From Isoetes taiwanensis (Eukaryota > Streptophyta > Lycopodiopsida > Isoetales > Isoetaceae), in the NCBI GenBank assembly GCA_021234155.1, contig JAJEKV010000164.1, positions 1 through 64,000 on the forward strand: a stretch of 64,000 nt of DNA, given 5' to 3'. This document shows positions 36,400-47,701 of this stretch, piece after piece (the first letter of the stretch is position 1; each line of letters opens with the position of its first letter). A program made the translations under genes and the position numbers. The notes beneath the pieces are model-generated. The model did not search any database and was not told the DNA's origin. It saw only the letters and a program-made list of their open reading frames with translations.

Positions 36400-37630
36400 A
36401 TCTAACTCGCCGGTTGGAAAACGCTGGGTCTAACCACTTGAACAATTTGATAAGGGCCAAGCCAACGAAACTTGAGTTTACCCGAAAAATTTTTGTACCT
36501 GGAATCATAAAGAAGAACCAAATCGCCTTCTTTGAATGTTTTTGTCTTCAGACATTTGTCATGTAAAGATTTTTGCAACTGTTGTCCATGAAGAACACCT
36601 AATATAAGCATCCCTTCGGTTTCATCCAACTGTTCTAATTGATAGACCCTTTCTTTGAGTGCGGCCAGGTGGATTATGAGCAGTAGCTTGATTGAAAACG
36701 GAGTGTTGGAAGGATGTATTCAAACGGCATGAGAGCTTCGACCATAAACCAATTTAAAAGGAGTGTGGACCGGTAGCAATCTTGAAACAAGTATTGTAGG
36801 CCCAAAGAACGATGGAAGTTTTGTCCGGCAATGGCCTCAAATGCGGAAGCGTCACAAATTTTCTTGAGAATGGTGACGAGTTTTGTTGGTGCTTTACGCC
36901 AAACCATTACCTTGAGGATAGTAAGGTGTGCTCTTGTGATGATGTATCGGGGAGATAATCCGTCGCTCCTCCTTGATAGTATGATTGATGAAATGGACAC
37001 CACGATCACCGACCAGCTTTCAGGTAGGGGCAGCGAATCGCGTGATAATTTGTTGATAGAGGACCCTAGGGCCGCCTAGCTTGCCGCAGTTGTTCGGAAG
37101 TGCACAAGCTTCCGCCCATTTGGTAGCGTAGTCGGTGAGAACGAGTATAGCGTAACCGCGCGGGTGTGCCGCCGGGGAGGATCTATAGGTCCCACAAAGT
37201 CCATTCCCCATTTGCTTGAAGGGAAGTGGCGTGGCGACCGCGTGTCAAGGGAAGAGCGTCCACGGGCGTGGGCGCCCCACCACCGGGCAAGCGCCACACG
37301 CGTCGGGCGCGGGCGTGAGCATCTTTGAAGAGCGTGGGCCAATAATACCCGCCTAGAAGGATTTTTATGCGTCGTGGTGTCACCATGAAAATGACCACCA
37401 CCTAGCCCTTGATGAGCTTCTCGAACAATATCCGGAACTTCATGAGGTAGAACACGCCGTCGAAGGATGGTGTCCTTTACCCTTTTTGTAGAGATGTCCC
37501 GCAACCATGGTGTAGTCACGGACCTCGGCGGAGAAATTGATGGCGACGGGATTGTCGCTTAGGCGAGAAAGCGCCTCGCCTTTCCGGTGGAAGAGCACCG
37601 GTGAGGAGGTACTGCTGAAAATCATGGAAC
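36400..37630 (-). pseudogene. Gypsy copy B integrase
   Basis: The minus strand shows the zinc-binding domain (EVPDIVREAHQGLGGGHFHG near 37,430-37,380) and the core motif ILVLTDYATKWAEAC near 37,140. The YYPQGNGLA block near 36,910 is followed by TAA (36,894-36,896) where the catalytic glutamate is expected. The C-terminal GPY/F module (FRWLGPYQIVQVVRPSVFQ) is intact near 36,425-36,490. Non-functional as written. Confidence 0.85.
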
Positions 37631-37699
37631 CAATGTGGTGTTGCCGTGACTAAAAAGAGCCGAGCATCGAGAAAGGCGCCTCGAGACTCCAGTTGAGGG

Positions 37700-38880
37700 A
37701 TCATCCGTGTGGATGCGTGAAAGATAATCCGGACGACATGAGATTTGTCGGCCTTTTGAACAATTTCAAAAGGAGCAAATTTTGGAGAAGAAGGACCCAA
37801 CGAGCAATGCGGCCCGTGGGGACTTGTTGATCAAATAAAGGAGTGCTTGGTGGTCCACAAAGAACTTGATTTGACTGCCCAAAAGGTAGTGACGGAAGCG
37901 TTGGACACGTAAAAAATGAGACCCAAAGCTTCACGCCTGGCGCGAATAGTTGCGCCGCCAGCGTAATTGAGTTTTCTCACGGGCGTGAAGATTTGGTTTG
38001 TCGGCAGCGATCATATTCTTGAGAAAGAACAGCTCAATAGCAAAAACGCCGAGACATCTACATGAACATGAAAGGGCTTGTCCCATTGAGGAGGAACAAG
38101 AACCGGTGCCCGAAAGTAAGCAAAAGCCACCGTTGGAAAAGCAAAGATCCGCCTGGAATTCCAAGCCCGTGGATTCACCAATGAGTTTATGAATGGGATC
38201 TGCAATGGCGGCTAGTCCGTATGAAGGTGGAGTAATAATTGACCTTACCCAGAAAGAGCGCGTGTCTCCTTGATATTGGTCGGTGCTTGAGCCTTGAGCA
38301 CACAACCGATTTTGGCGGGATCTGTGGTGATACCGCTTTTCGACAACATGGCCTATGAACACCGTGAGGTGACGCAAAAGGTGCATTTCTCGGGATTGAG
38401 ACTAATGCCGGACTCATCACATTTCGGAAGACGAAGTTCCAATTTATCCAAATGGTCAGCCATGGAACCAGAGGCGAGAAGTCATCTTGAAAAATTTGCA
38501 AGAAGGGATTTTCCTTCATGAAATCATCATGAAAACCGAGAGCATGATGCGTTGAAACGTTGATGGAGAGTTTGATAATCCAAAAGGAACCACCTTGTAG
38601 GCAAAAGTGCCCCACGGGGTGGTGTTGATCAGATTCTTTGATTGAGATCTGATTGTAGCGGAAAAACCATCCATGAAGGAGTACATCTCATGTCCCGCCA
38701 CCTCTTCCGAACACTGTCCGTGAAGGGAAGTGGAAAATGATCACGCCCGCGGGCCTGATTGAGTTTTCGGTAGTCCACAATGCACGCGGATCTTACCATT
38801 GTGTTTGAGAGCAATGACGATGGGGCTCACCCATTGTAATGTTTGACCTCATAGATCAAACCCGCAAAGAAGGAGTTTGT
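37700..38880 (-). pseudogene. Gypsy copy B reverse transcriptase and RNase H
   Basis: RT blocks on the minus strand: CIVDYRKLNQARGRDHFPLP near 38,790-38,740, YSFMDGFSATIRS near 38,690, FGLSNSPSTFQRIMLSVF near 38,590-38,540 and FLQIFQDDFSPL near 38,510-38,475. RNase H: DVSAFAIE/ELFF near 38,065-38,025 and GRIARWVLLL near 37,830. One or more frameshifts separate most blocks. Confidence 0.85.
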
Positions 38881-39539
38881 CAATTTACGCCTTTGACGCG
38901 CGATCCGGTAATTAGGGTTGAGCCGGCATCGCCGCTGCTAAACCGGCGTGCATCGATTTGGTAGGAATGGTGAGTTCCCCAAGCTTTTGTTGATTCCCAA
39001 GATCTCTCAGAACTCCGGCCAAAATGTGTTTGAATTTTTGAATGAGCTTTGACGGCCTGCTACGATAAGGGGCCGGAAGATTTGGCAGCAATGCGACAAA
39101 GTTGATTGTTGCCCACGCCCACGATCTCGACTTCCGAGTCCGAATATGGGGTATTACCTCCGGATCCCGGACAATGTGTGCGGGAGGTTGGAGCATAACG
39201 GATCGCGGCACTTTTATGTGGTGAAAAAGAGGGGTTGCCGAAGTTTCATCCAGCAGAGGTTGCTTCATGACAAATGTGTACATCAACGGAGTTGCGGGGA
39301 GGTTCAAAGATCTGAAAAGTGATCAACACGCTGGATTCGATTGCAAGGAGCCGTGTAAGGGTCAAGCAAAGCAGCCACGCCACCCTCCTGATCAAGAGTC
39401 ATTTCTCCCCAAGGATCGATATTCGGGGTAGGATGACGAGGCGCACTCGCAGTGGAGCCCTGAACTTGATAAATATTCCGAGCTTCTTCAAACTGCGGTC
39501 CGAGAGAGGGGTTCCGCATGTTCAACAGTAAATGATCCT

Positions 39540-39905
39540 CGCCTGCTTGCAAGGCCATGGTGGCATTGAGGTGACCATCGCTGATGACTAACCGTCCGCG
39601 GCCCAATGGATACTCTTGGCCTGGCGGAGAAAAGGTCCGCCGACCAACATTTCATAGTCACCGGATCTTCGCCAGCTTTCCAAACGCCAAATTCCATGGG
39701 GAAGCGGAGATCACCGATGTTGATGTGAAGAAGAGGTGTGACGCCTTTGAGGTCGCGCGATATGGCCATTAGCCAACTTGATGTCATATGGGGCACGAAA
39801 GAGTTGTGTGATGCCCATTTGTTTGGCGAGTTTATCCGTGATGAGATTGACCGCGCTACCTCCATCTATTTGAACATGGTTGACTTGCCGATTACCCACC
39901 GCGGC
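39540..39905 (-). pseudogene. Gypsy copy B aspartic protease
   Basis: VNHVQIDGGSAVNLITDKLA near 39,885-39,825, continuing KQMGITQLF and APYDIKLANGHIARPQ. The downstream strand LVGRPFL-like segment near 39,640 is frame-shifted. This is the better preserved of the two protease copies. Confidence 0.8.
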
Positions 39906-39939
39906 ATGGACGTGGGTGTAGAGGTAGCCGGCCCAACTA

Positions 39940-42240
39940 AAAACGGCTTGGGAGTGGTAACCGGTCCTTGAGAGCGGAGACGAAGTGTTTCAAAATGGTT
40001 GCCAAGCTTAAAGGAATTTTGATCTTGGCTAGCTCCTCTTGGAGTTCTAAAGGCACATGAGAAAAAGGATCTGCCGGGTTCCACTGGTGCTGGAGTGCGT
40101 GGTAGTGAAGCAGCAACTTCTTTGAGTAAGTCAACCTCTGCAGCAATATTGGGATACGTCTGAGAGCGTGGAGGTTGAGATGTGGAAGGTGTATCTTGTC
40201 TTTGTTGAGCTCTGGTGGTGGCATGAACATTTGCCAATGTGCGGCCTTCAGCCAGCTTGCATGAGGTTCAAAATGCTTTGGCTTAACTTTTGGCATGACA
40301 TGTGGCATGAGCTTCTCCAAGTCGGGTGCAAAGTGAACCTTTTTTTCGCCCTCATGAGGAATGGTGTCTACCGCAAAGGCGTGATGCGCGCCATTCGAAT
40401 AATGGTCAAGGGACGTGATGCCTTGGTCCGGCGTGAAACTAAACCAACCCAATTTGACTACCGGACCGGAGGATTAAGTGCCCGAAAAATTTCCTCCGTG
40501 CTTGTTGATCCAAAATTGAGGTTGATTTGCTTTGGAGCTGGTTGATAGCGTGATTGCCGAGGCTCTTGGTGGCTTCTAAGAACTGGTCTCGCCCCGCTTG
40601 CCATTAGCAATCCGAGTTGGTAAGCCGCGAGGCGGACCGATGTGGTCTGATTTGTGCCGTGAAGTCGCACTCAACTTGTGGAAGTTGAGGACACGCCGTG
40701 GTGGTATGACCCCATTCTTGACAAAGGATAACACCGAAGCTTTAGAAGGATCAAAAGGAGTACGTGGGTTGGGTCCCCGCTGTTGCCCCCGCTTGCTGAT
40801 AGAGTTGAGTGGGTTGCACCCGGGCGGTGGTCACGATAGTCGCGATTGTTGCCGAGGTGTGGTTTGCACTGATAAACCATTTTGTTGCGAACGGTGGGGA
40901 TGAGTGCGAAAGTGCACTCTTCCGCGGCATGATTGCACATGTTGCATCGCTTTGCAATGAGGCGGCCATTGGTGGAGTTGCACTCATTTGCCAAATGGCC
41001 TTGGTATTTGCAAATATGGCACCGTGATCCGACCGCTACCAGGATTAGCGTGTTGAGGCTAAACAAACCGTCTGCCCGGGAACCATGACAGTGGAATGAA
41101 CGGGAGCTCTTGAAGAGCCACGGGAGGAAACATTGACCGAAAGTGATTGACAAAGGTCGATAGCCTGCTCCAAAGTCTTGGGACGCAGTATTCACCATGA
41201 GTCGAATAGCCGGAGGAAGTCCTTGGAGAAACCGCACCAAAATCTGGCTCTGTGGTGGGGTACTCCTTGAGCTTACTTAGCGTATCGTGAAGTCGATCCG
41301 CAAAATCCCGCATCTCCGGGCTCTTGTTGAAGTTCATTGAGTTGCTTGAGATGAAGTTGATCATCATCCGTGGTCCCATAATGAGACGTAAAAGCAGTTC
41401 GCATTTCCGACCAAGCTTGTTTCCAATGGCTTTTGTTGGACATGAGCCATTGATGAGGAGAGCCACGCCAGGTGGTGGAAAAGATGTGGAATTTCAGTTG
41501 AGGTTGGCGCATGACCATTTAGGACAGCTAAGAGCCTCAAATTCTTCCATGTGGGCCCGAGCACTTTGGTCTAAGGGTTTGCCTTTCGTGTTGGCAAAGG
41601 TGGGATAAGTCGGGCCAGAGTCCGAAGGTAGATGTGAAAGTGCTTGGTCGACAGAACAAAACGATAGGGAGGATATTGAGGTTGAGTTGGATGTGGCATG
41701 GTGCCCGGCGACCCTCGGCGAAGGGGTGACCGCGGTTGAGGAACCGGGTTGCCGGAGCATTGGTTTTGAGATCCGTAAGGTTGTAAACAGAAGGGCAAAG
41801 GGGAAATGTAGGGAAAGGATATTCCCCGGTAGGCGAAAAGAGACGCGGTGGATATCCTTGCCCACCCCGGGGAGATGATGGTTGTGAAGGAAGAGGCGAT
41901 GGCCCCAAGAATGATGGATGTAGGCATGTTCAGGGGTATGAAAGTACGGTTGAGAGGGTTGAGCCCGATAGGGCTCCCGAGCAGTGATGAGGTGACTGAG
42001 GTTGTGAGCAATGTTTGCACGCTTTGGGGGGAACCGACGGCATTAGACACGCAGGGGTTGGTGGTGCCGACCGAGCCCTAGGACCGAAGATGGCCTCCCC
42101 TATGTCATAAGGCAGATCCATACATGTCGCGGTGGGCTTCCCGCCGATGGCCCCAAGCGAGGTCGCTCGAGAAAGGAGTTCTTCCGGACGGAAATTTCTA
42201 ATGCATGGCGATGTAAGAAAGTAGGATGGAATCGCACCCA
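39940..42240 (-). pseudogene. Gypsy copy B gag region
   Basis: Retrotransposon gag domain near 41,560-41,270 with WRGSPHQWLMSNKSHWKQAW and LHLKQLNELQQEPGDAGF. A complete CCHC knuckle CHICKYQGHLANEC lies at about 40,980-41,022, followed by a second Cys pair CNMCNHAAEEC near 40,935. The Pro/His/Ser-rich N-terminal part extends to about 42,200. Frames shift several times. Confidence 0.8.
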
Positions 42241-42251
42241 GCAATGCATGT

Positions 42252-42816
42252 TGTTTGGGGTCTCGGGTTCTGAACTCGAAGACAGCCTCCTCGTGAGGAC
42301 CTCGTGGATCTAACAGAGAGTCCGGGGACTATGTCACGGATTTGCAAGAAGAGAAGAAGAAGAAGAAAAAACAGAACAAATGAGAGGAAAATGATAAGCT
42401 TCCTTTGATATCAATGATGAACATACATGAGCTCTAATAGAGAGAAGAACCGAAATGAGACAAGACTCAAAACTCATCTAGCCATCATATGCTAGCTCTA
42501 CTCATATATATAGTACAATGGCCTTGGGCCCAATATAGACACTCTGACTGATCTCGGTGCCGACTCCTGGAAGGAGGCCTGATTTGCAGGAATGTGGGCG
42601 GTGCCTCTTGAAATGCCTAGAATCACGCCGACGCCGACGCTGGCGGTGACGGGCCAGCCACTTGTCCGAAGCCGCCTTGATAGGCTTTGACCGTGGTCTC
42701 GCTTTGGTCTTCACGAGCTTTTGATGGCTGACCCGTGGGTTGACCGAGGATCCTTGAGCTTGACTCGGTCTGTCAGAGGATGAATAGTCCCCGTACTGTG
42801 AGGCACAGGACTAACA
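42252..42816 (-). repeat. 5' LTR of gypsy copy B
   Basis: On the minus strand starts TGTTAGTCCTGTGCCTCAC and ends GACCCCAAACA. TATA motif at 42,503-42,512. Target duplication GCAAA at 42,817-42,821. Confidence 0.93.
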
Positions 42817-42904
42817 GCAAATATGGTGGGCGGGTTTAAGGTAGAAACTTTGATTCCACATGCTTTGATTCAAGCCACTTGCCCACAGGAAACTGGAGGG
42901 CAAC

Positions 42905-42945
<41 letters not shown>

Positions 42946-42946
<1 letters not shown>

Positions 42947-43357
42947 AAGGTGAGAGGTGTTTTTTCCATTAATTAATTAAAGCCATACAATAGTCTTACT
43001 AATGGGAATGAAAGCTTCCACATTAGCATAAAGTCTAGAATTGTGATCTCAAAAGAGAGAAAAGGTTGCATTGTAATTAGCAACCACTTCAAAAAATATT
43101 AGCAGACAAGTAAGATAGAAGTGTATAAAGTTCTGATTTGCCCCCTATGAGAGAGCTCCAAAAGATCTTGATCGGGATGCCCAGAAATGAGATCCAAGAT
43201 GACCTGCAAGAAGAAAAGGAGTTCCAAGTACAAGAGACTAGTGTTAATCAAAGTAGATATATTATTGAGCATCAGCAACTTCTGGTGGATCATAATTTTC
43301 GGCCAATGTATGAAAGGTAGGATGACATATGAAGTGGATCAGAGGGAAATTGCAGAC
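42946..43357 (-). other. LINE 3' UTR
   Basis: About 410 bp between the last open frame and the A tail. No further structure recognised. Confidence 0.6.
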
Positions 43358-43972
43358 TTATTGGTGCATGACCTGGTCAAAGATTCTGTTGTAAACCCAA
43401 TAGAAACCCTTGTCTGTTCCAAATTTGTAGCTGCTGTATTCTGATCCATTTTCCATGAACAAATGGTGGATGTCCTCTGTACCCATCAAAATCAGTAAAG
43501 TACCATAAAGATCTGCTAGCATCTTGTGGGAGTAGTACAACTCTCTGTATCTGCTCAACTGCCTATCAGTCAAGGAATAATGGTACATAAACAGGAAGTT
43601 GAAAAGACAGTACATCTGCACAACCTCCCTGCAATAGACTTTAGCCCAAGATTGCTCATTGCTATTTCTTCTGACCTCATATAATTTGATATCCTCATCC
43701 GATGCACCTGGCCCTGGTGGCTGCAGATGTGTAACCCCAGTGCTATTGTAGTACAAAGTTGCTTCATGATAACTCAGCATGGAGTCGAATTTATTTCTGC
43801 CCTCCCCTTTGAGAAATTCAAGATAGTCTAGTAAGAAGATCAGAGAAAGGAGCATTAGAATTGACAACATGCAAATTTGAGGCAAAAATATTGAAACCAC
43901 TAAAAAAATTGCCAATATGATCCCAGCTTCTGTCATAAGAGTCAGCAAACTTATTCCTGTGAGCAGTGACAT
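43358..43972 (-). CDS. Possible third LINE ORF overlapping ORF2
   Basis: A 204-codon open frame starts at an ATG inside ORF2 (overlap 155 bp, different frame) and runs 460 bp past the ORF2 stop. The first 50 residues are hydrophobic (LLTGISLLTLM, IILAIFLVVSIFLP, MLSILMLLSLIFLLDYL), partly because they shadow ORF2 codons. The rest has ordinary protein composition (SYHEATLYYNSTG, EQSWAKVYCREVVQMYC, RQLSRYRELYYSHKMLADLY). No homologue is known to me. It could be expressed by reinitiation or be fortuitous; 150 stop-free codons in AT-rich 3' sequence make chance less likely but not excluded. Confidence 0.4.
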   Translation of the reverse strand: MSLLTGISLLTLMTEAGIILAIFLVVSIFLPQICMLSILMLLSLIFLLDYLEFLKGEGRNKFDSMLSYHEATLYYNSTGVTHLQPPGPGASDEDIKLYEVRRNSNEQSWAKVYCREVVQMYCLFNFLFMYHYSLTDRQLSRYRELYYSHKMLADLYGTLLILMGTEDIHHLFMENGSEYSSYKFGTDKGFYWVYNRIFDQVMHQ

Positions 43973-46900
43973 AAGCTTCTAAGTCTAGCTGAAAACTCAT
44001 CTTGATCCAGAAAGTTGAAAATTTCTTATGACCATAAATAATCCTATTTCTGGATTTCCAAATATTCCAGAGAGCAGTGAACATGATAGTATTTTTAAAA
44101 GCATCATTACTCTGAATACTCTGAAGCAAATTACCTGCATTGTTGACATTGAAGTGTTGACCAAATTTATTGTAAAACCAATTCCAGAAGGTTGTCAACT
44201 TTGGACAGTTAAAAATATGCTGCAAGTTTTCATCCTGGGAACAATTTGCATGACATGCTGGCACTATATTTGGATTTCTCTTAGCTAAGGAAACAAGGTT
44301 TGGAAGACTGTTTTGAGCAATCAACCAAATGAAGTAATTAACTTTGGGAGGACAGTAAGAATTCCATGTATTCCTGAACAATGTTTTACATTCAGCAGCA
44401 GAGATGGACCATTTAATGCCAGCTTTGACGGGGGTGGCCTTATAATTAATTTTGGCATAAACTTTACTGACCTTATATGTACTAATGCCATTGAGCTTCC
44501 AAAGAAGACTGTTGTCACAATTATCTATATTAGTACAAAGAGCAAGGATATTTTTGAAATGAAGAAAAATGGCTTTGTCTGTCGAGGTGCCATGAATTAG
44601 CCTCCTTAAGTTTGTCCAGGTAATGAAATGCCCATTACTGTAAAGATTCCTAACTGCAGTAATTCCATAGGAGCTCCATTTCTTATAAGTTTTTGGGTGC
44701 TTCAAAGCCAAAATATTACCATCACGGTCCTTGAATCCAGGAGACCAGAAGAGGGAAGATTGCATGTTATGATCTTGTAAATCAGGATCCTCAAAGCAAT
44801 TTTGAATTACATTCCAGGCTTTGATTAAGTTGTGCATAAGGGGAGATGTGTTTTTACCTGGATGAATGTTGCAGAAGGCAGACTCAGGCAGAGAGTGTTT
44901 AATGGAAGGGTGCCCTTGAGGATATGAACATGAGATCCAATGTCTAATAAATATGGAGGCCATTGAATTATTACCAGCCAGAGTTCTCCAGATCAACTTT
45001 CCAGCTAGAGCACAAGCTTGAAGATACAGATTTTTGCATCCTAATCCCCCTTCACTTTTGGATCGAGTGAGAGTGTCCCAATTAACAGAGTGGTTTCCAT
45101 TCCAAATAAAATTCCTAATAGTCTTCTCCAACTCATTATAGATAGATTTAGGGGCCACCAGAGCAGAGGAGAAATATATGTGAGATGCTGCCAGCACAGA
45201 ATTAGCAATTAGGGTTCTACCTGCCAGGGAGAGAGTGCTTCTAAAAATATTCAATTTTTTCCTTATTCTCTGCAAAATAGGATCCCATAAGCCCTTTATG
45301 TTAGGATTTAGAGACAGAGGCATACCAAGGAGCTTAGAAGCTTGCATTTCATTCAACACTTTGATTCCACATAATGAGTCTCTAATGTAATTCCCAACAA
45401 TGACACTTTTATTGATATTCAAATAAATACCAGAGGCAGCAGAGAAAAGGTCAATGATGCTTAGGAAATTGGCTACATTATCAGGCTTGGAGTCAAGAAA
45501 AGCGAACGTGTCATCTGCATATTGGGAGATAATTAAGCTGCCCTTGTTGTCAGGAAGATCAAGACCTTTAATTTTGCCACATCCCTGATTGAAATCAACT
45601 GCCTTAGTTAGCAAATCAGCCACCACTAGAAATAAATATGGAGCTAAAGGGCAACCCTGTCTGACCCCTTTGGCAAGCTTGAAGAAATTGGTTGGTGAAC
45701 CATTTATAAGAACAGAAGAGTTAGCCATAGAGTTAAGCCCAAAGATGAGGGAAATTATTTTAGAGTTGAAGCCAATTTTAGTCAAGGCAAACTCGAGAAA
45801 ATTCCATTTGACAGAATCAAAGGCCCTTTTGAAGTCCAGTTTGAGAAGAACACATTTCTGAGAGGAAACTTTGTTCCAATGCAAACCCTCCATAGCTGTA
45901 ATATAATTATCAAGAATGAATCTATTTGGCAAGAAAGCAGATTGCTTGATATCAATGTGCTGTTGGAGAAAAGGCTTCACTCTATTGGCAATGATCTTTG
46001 CACAAAGCTTGTAAGTAGAGTTAGTTAAAGAAATGGGTCTCCAATCAGAGAAAGAGGCGGGCTTATCAACCTTAGGAATTAGAGTGATGAATCCAGCAGA
46101 GATGGAGGAGTGAAGGTGGTCTGCTTTCCAAAAACCATGGACAAGCTTCAGAATATCCCCCTTTAATAAATCCCAAAAGTGCAAATAAAATTCGGGTGGA
46201 ATGCCATCTGGTCCAGGAGATCTCCCTTTGTTGAAGCTCATGAGAACTCTATAAATTTCCAGCTCAGAGGGAAGAGCAGCTATTGAATCATCCATAAGGC
46301 TATGATTGTTAGGAATGATCTTGTTTATCAAAGAGGTAAACTCAGCACTCTTCAAGGAAACATCAGGACACTCAGGCTTTTCACTGAAAAGAGAAGCATA
46401 CTGATCATGAAAGTATTTCTTGATCTCAGAAGGGGTGTCAATGCTACCATTCTCAGATTGGACATGCACAATGGAGTTATTTAACATCCTATTTTTGGCA
46501 GTCCTATAGAAAAATTTCGAGCTACCAATATCCATTTCCTTATTATATTTGATTTTGCATCTGATGGCATAGCTCTTGGCCTCAAACTCTTCAATGGATT
46601 TAATTTGATTCTCTAAGATTTCCTCACCAATTTGAAGATTGGGATTATGGGGGTCATTCTGGAGCTGAGTTCTAACATGTCTCATTTGCTCTAGGAGATT
46701 ATCTTTTTGTGTAGATCTCTCTTGAACTGCAGACTTTGACCATTTCTTAATCCAGGATTTAATCAATTTGATTTTGGAATAAAAATTTTTCATAGATAGG
46801 GAGCCATAGGGAGTATCCATGTAGATATGATCTTGACCATTTTGCAGATTTAGGATGAAATTCTTGAAGTCAAGACAGAACTTCTTATTATGCAGGAGAG

Positions 46901-47660
46901 AACAATTGAATTTAAATGGAGTGTTCCCCTCTTTTGGCATGTTTAACAGGTGAGTAGTGTGAAGAAATTGAGGCTGATGATCTGAAATGGAGGTGGCCTC
47001 ATCACTGCTGACATAACAATTATCCCAAAAACACCCTGAAGAATTCGAGACATAGAATCTATCTAAAGCACAGTAAACCCTTTTGGAATTTTTTTGCTTA
47101 TTAGTCCAGGTGAAGTTTGAGGTTGAGGAAGGAACATGAATAAGATTGATATCAGAGATCAAGGAGTCCCAATTCACCCTCTCAATAGTGGACATATTTA
47201 TTTTGTTGCCTAACTTCATATCCCAATTTGGAGTATTATTGAAATCCCCAGAGACCACCCAATTCATAATAGGCTGAGAAGAGATCCAAAAGTTAATCTG
47301 AGGCCAAATATTTTCTCTCTCCTTTGGACACGTGGGAGCATAGACATTAACAACTCCAAAGTTAGAGTTATTGAATTTGAAAATAACAGCTTGCCAGCAT
47401 CTACTAGGGCTGTTGTAAAAAGAGACATGAGACAAGGATTTCCAAATAATGGCTATTCCCCCACTAGTGCCATTGGCTTCAATCCAAATGGAGGAAGAAC
47501 CTGGATAAATCCACTCAGATAAGTTTGAGCTCTCAAATTTTGGCAACTTTGTTTCCTGAAGCAGGATAATATCAGATTTATAGGCTCTGAGCTGAGAGAT
47601 GGCTCTCCTTCTCTTGATAGGGCCTTTAATCCCTCTAACATTCCAACTAACTATCTTCAT
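43818..47660 (-). CDS. LINE ORF2: endonuclease-reverse transcriptase
   Basis: An intact 1,280-residue protein that would nick the target and prime reverse transcription on it. It starts MKIVSWNVRGIKG. The APE-like endonuclease spans about residues 1-235 (SWN 5-7, catalytic QE 35-36, GDFN 138-141, SDH 226-228). The reverse transcriptase spans about 450-800, with SPGPDGIPPEF from 481, LKLDFKRAFD around 606-615, RQGCPLAP 667-674 and the catalytic YADD 714-717. A zf-RVT type zinc-binding region lies at about 1,092-1,165 with C1136, C1140, H1148 and C1152. All catalytic residues I can check are present. It starts 41 bp after ORF1 ends. The length is normal for plant L1 LINEs. Confidence 0.96.
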   Translation of the reverse strand: MKIVSWNVRGIKGPIKRRRAISQLRAYKSDIILLQETKLPKFESSNLSEWIYPGSSSIWIEANGTSGGIAIIWKSLSHVSFYNSPSRCWQAVIFKFNNSNFGVVNVYAPTCPKERENIWPQINFWISSQPIMNWVVSGDFNNTPNWDMKLGNKINMSTIERVNWDSLISDINLIHVPSSTSNFTWTNKQKNSKRVYCALDRFYVSNSSGCFWDNCYVSSDEATSISDHQPQFLHTTHLLNMPKEGNTPFKFNCSLLHNKKFCLDFKNFILNLQNGQDHIYMDTPYGSLSMKNFYSKIKLIKSWIKKWSKSAVQERSTQKDNLLEQMRHVRTQLQNDPHNPNLQIGEEILENQIKSIEEFEAKSYAIRCKIKYNKEMDIGSSKFFYRTAKNRMLNNSIVHVQSENGSIDTPSEIKKYFHDQYASLFSEKPECPDVSLKSAEFTSLINKIIPNNHSLMDDSIAALPSELEIYRVLMSFNKGRSPGPDGIPPEFYLHFWDLLKGDILKLVHGFWKADHLHSSISAGFITLIPKVDKPASFSDWRPISLTNSTYKLCAKIIANRVKPFLQQHIDIKQSAFLPNRFILDNYITAMEGLHWNKVSSQKCVLLKLDFKRAFDSVKWNFLEFALTKIGFNSKIISLIFGLNSMANSSVLINGSPTNFFKLAKGVRQGCPLAPYLFLVVADLLTKAVDFNQGCGKIKGLDLPDNKGSLIISQYADDTFAFLDSKPDNVANFLSIIDLFSAASGIYLNINKSVIVGNYIRDSLCGIKVLNEMQASKLLGMPLSLNPNIKGLWDPILQRIRKKLNIFRSTLSLAGRTLIANSVLAASHIYFSSALVAPKSIYNELEKTIRNFIWNGNHSVNWDTLTRSKSEGGLGCKNLYLQACALAGKLIWRTLAGNNSMASIFIRHWISCSYPQGHPSIKHSLPESAFCNIHPGKNTSPLMHNLIKAWNVIQNCFEDPDLQDHNMQSSLFWSPGFKDRDGNILALKHPKTYKKWSSYGITAVRNLYSNGHFITWTNLRRLIHGTSTDKAIFLHFKNILALCTNIDNCDNSLLWKLNGISTYKVSKVYAKINYKATPVKAGIKWSISAAECKTLFRNTWNSYCPPKVNYFIWLIAQNSLPNLVSLAKRNPNIVPACHANCSQDENLQHIFNCPKLTTFWNWFYNKFGQHFNVNNAGNLLQSIQSNDAFKNTIMFTALWNIWKSRNRIIYGHKKFSTFWIKMSFQLDLEAYVTAHRNKFADSYDRSWDHIGNFFSGFNIFASNLHVVNSNAPFSDLLTRLS

Positions 47661-47701
47661 CAGAGAAGGATTAAGTCAGAAAGAAAAGAAAGAGGAGAAA
47701 A

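Larger units (their letters stand above)
31814..42816 (-). mobile_element. Ty3/gypsy LTR retrotransposon, copy B (Athila/Tat-like)
   Basis: This 11,003-bp element on the minus strand has LTRs of 565 bp (5', 42,252-42,816) and 574 bp (3', 31,814-32,387), flanked by the perfect duplication GCAAA (31,809-31,813 and 42,817-42,821). It carries the same domain order and the same post-integrase ORF as copy A and is clearly the same family. Frames are broken at many points, often at different places than in copy A, which allows the ancestral frame to be recognised by comparison. It is inserted about 80 bp from the 3' end of the LINE at 42.9 kb. Confidence 0.93.
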
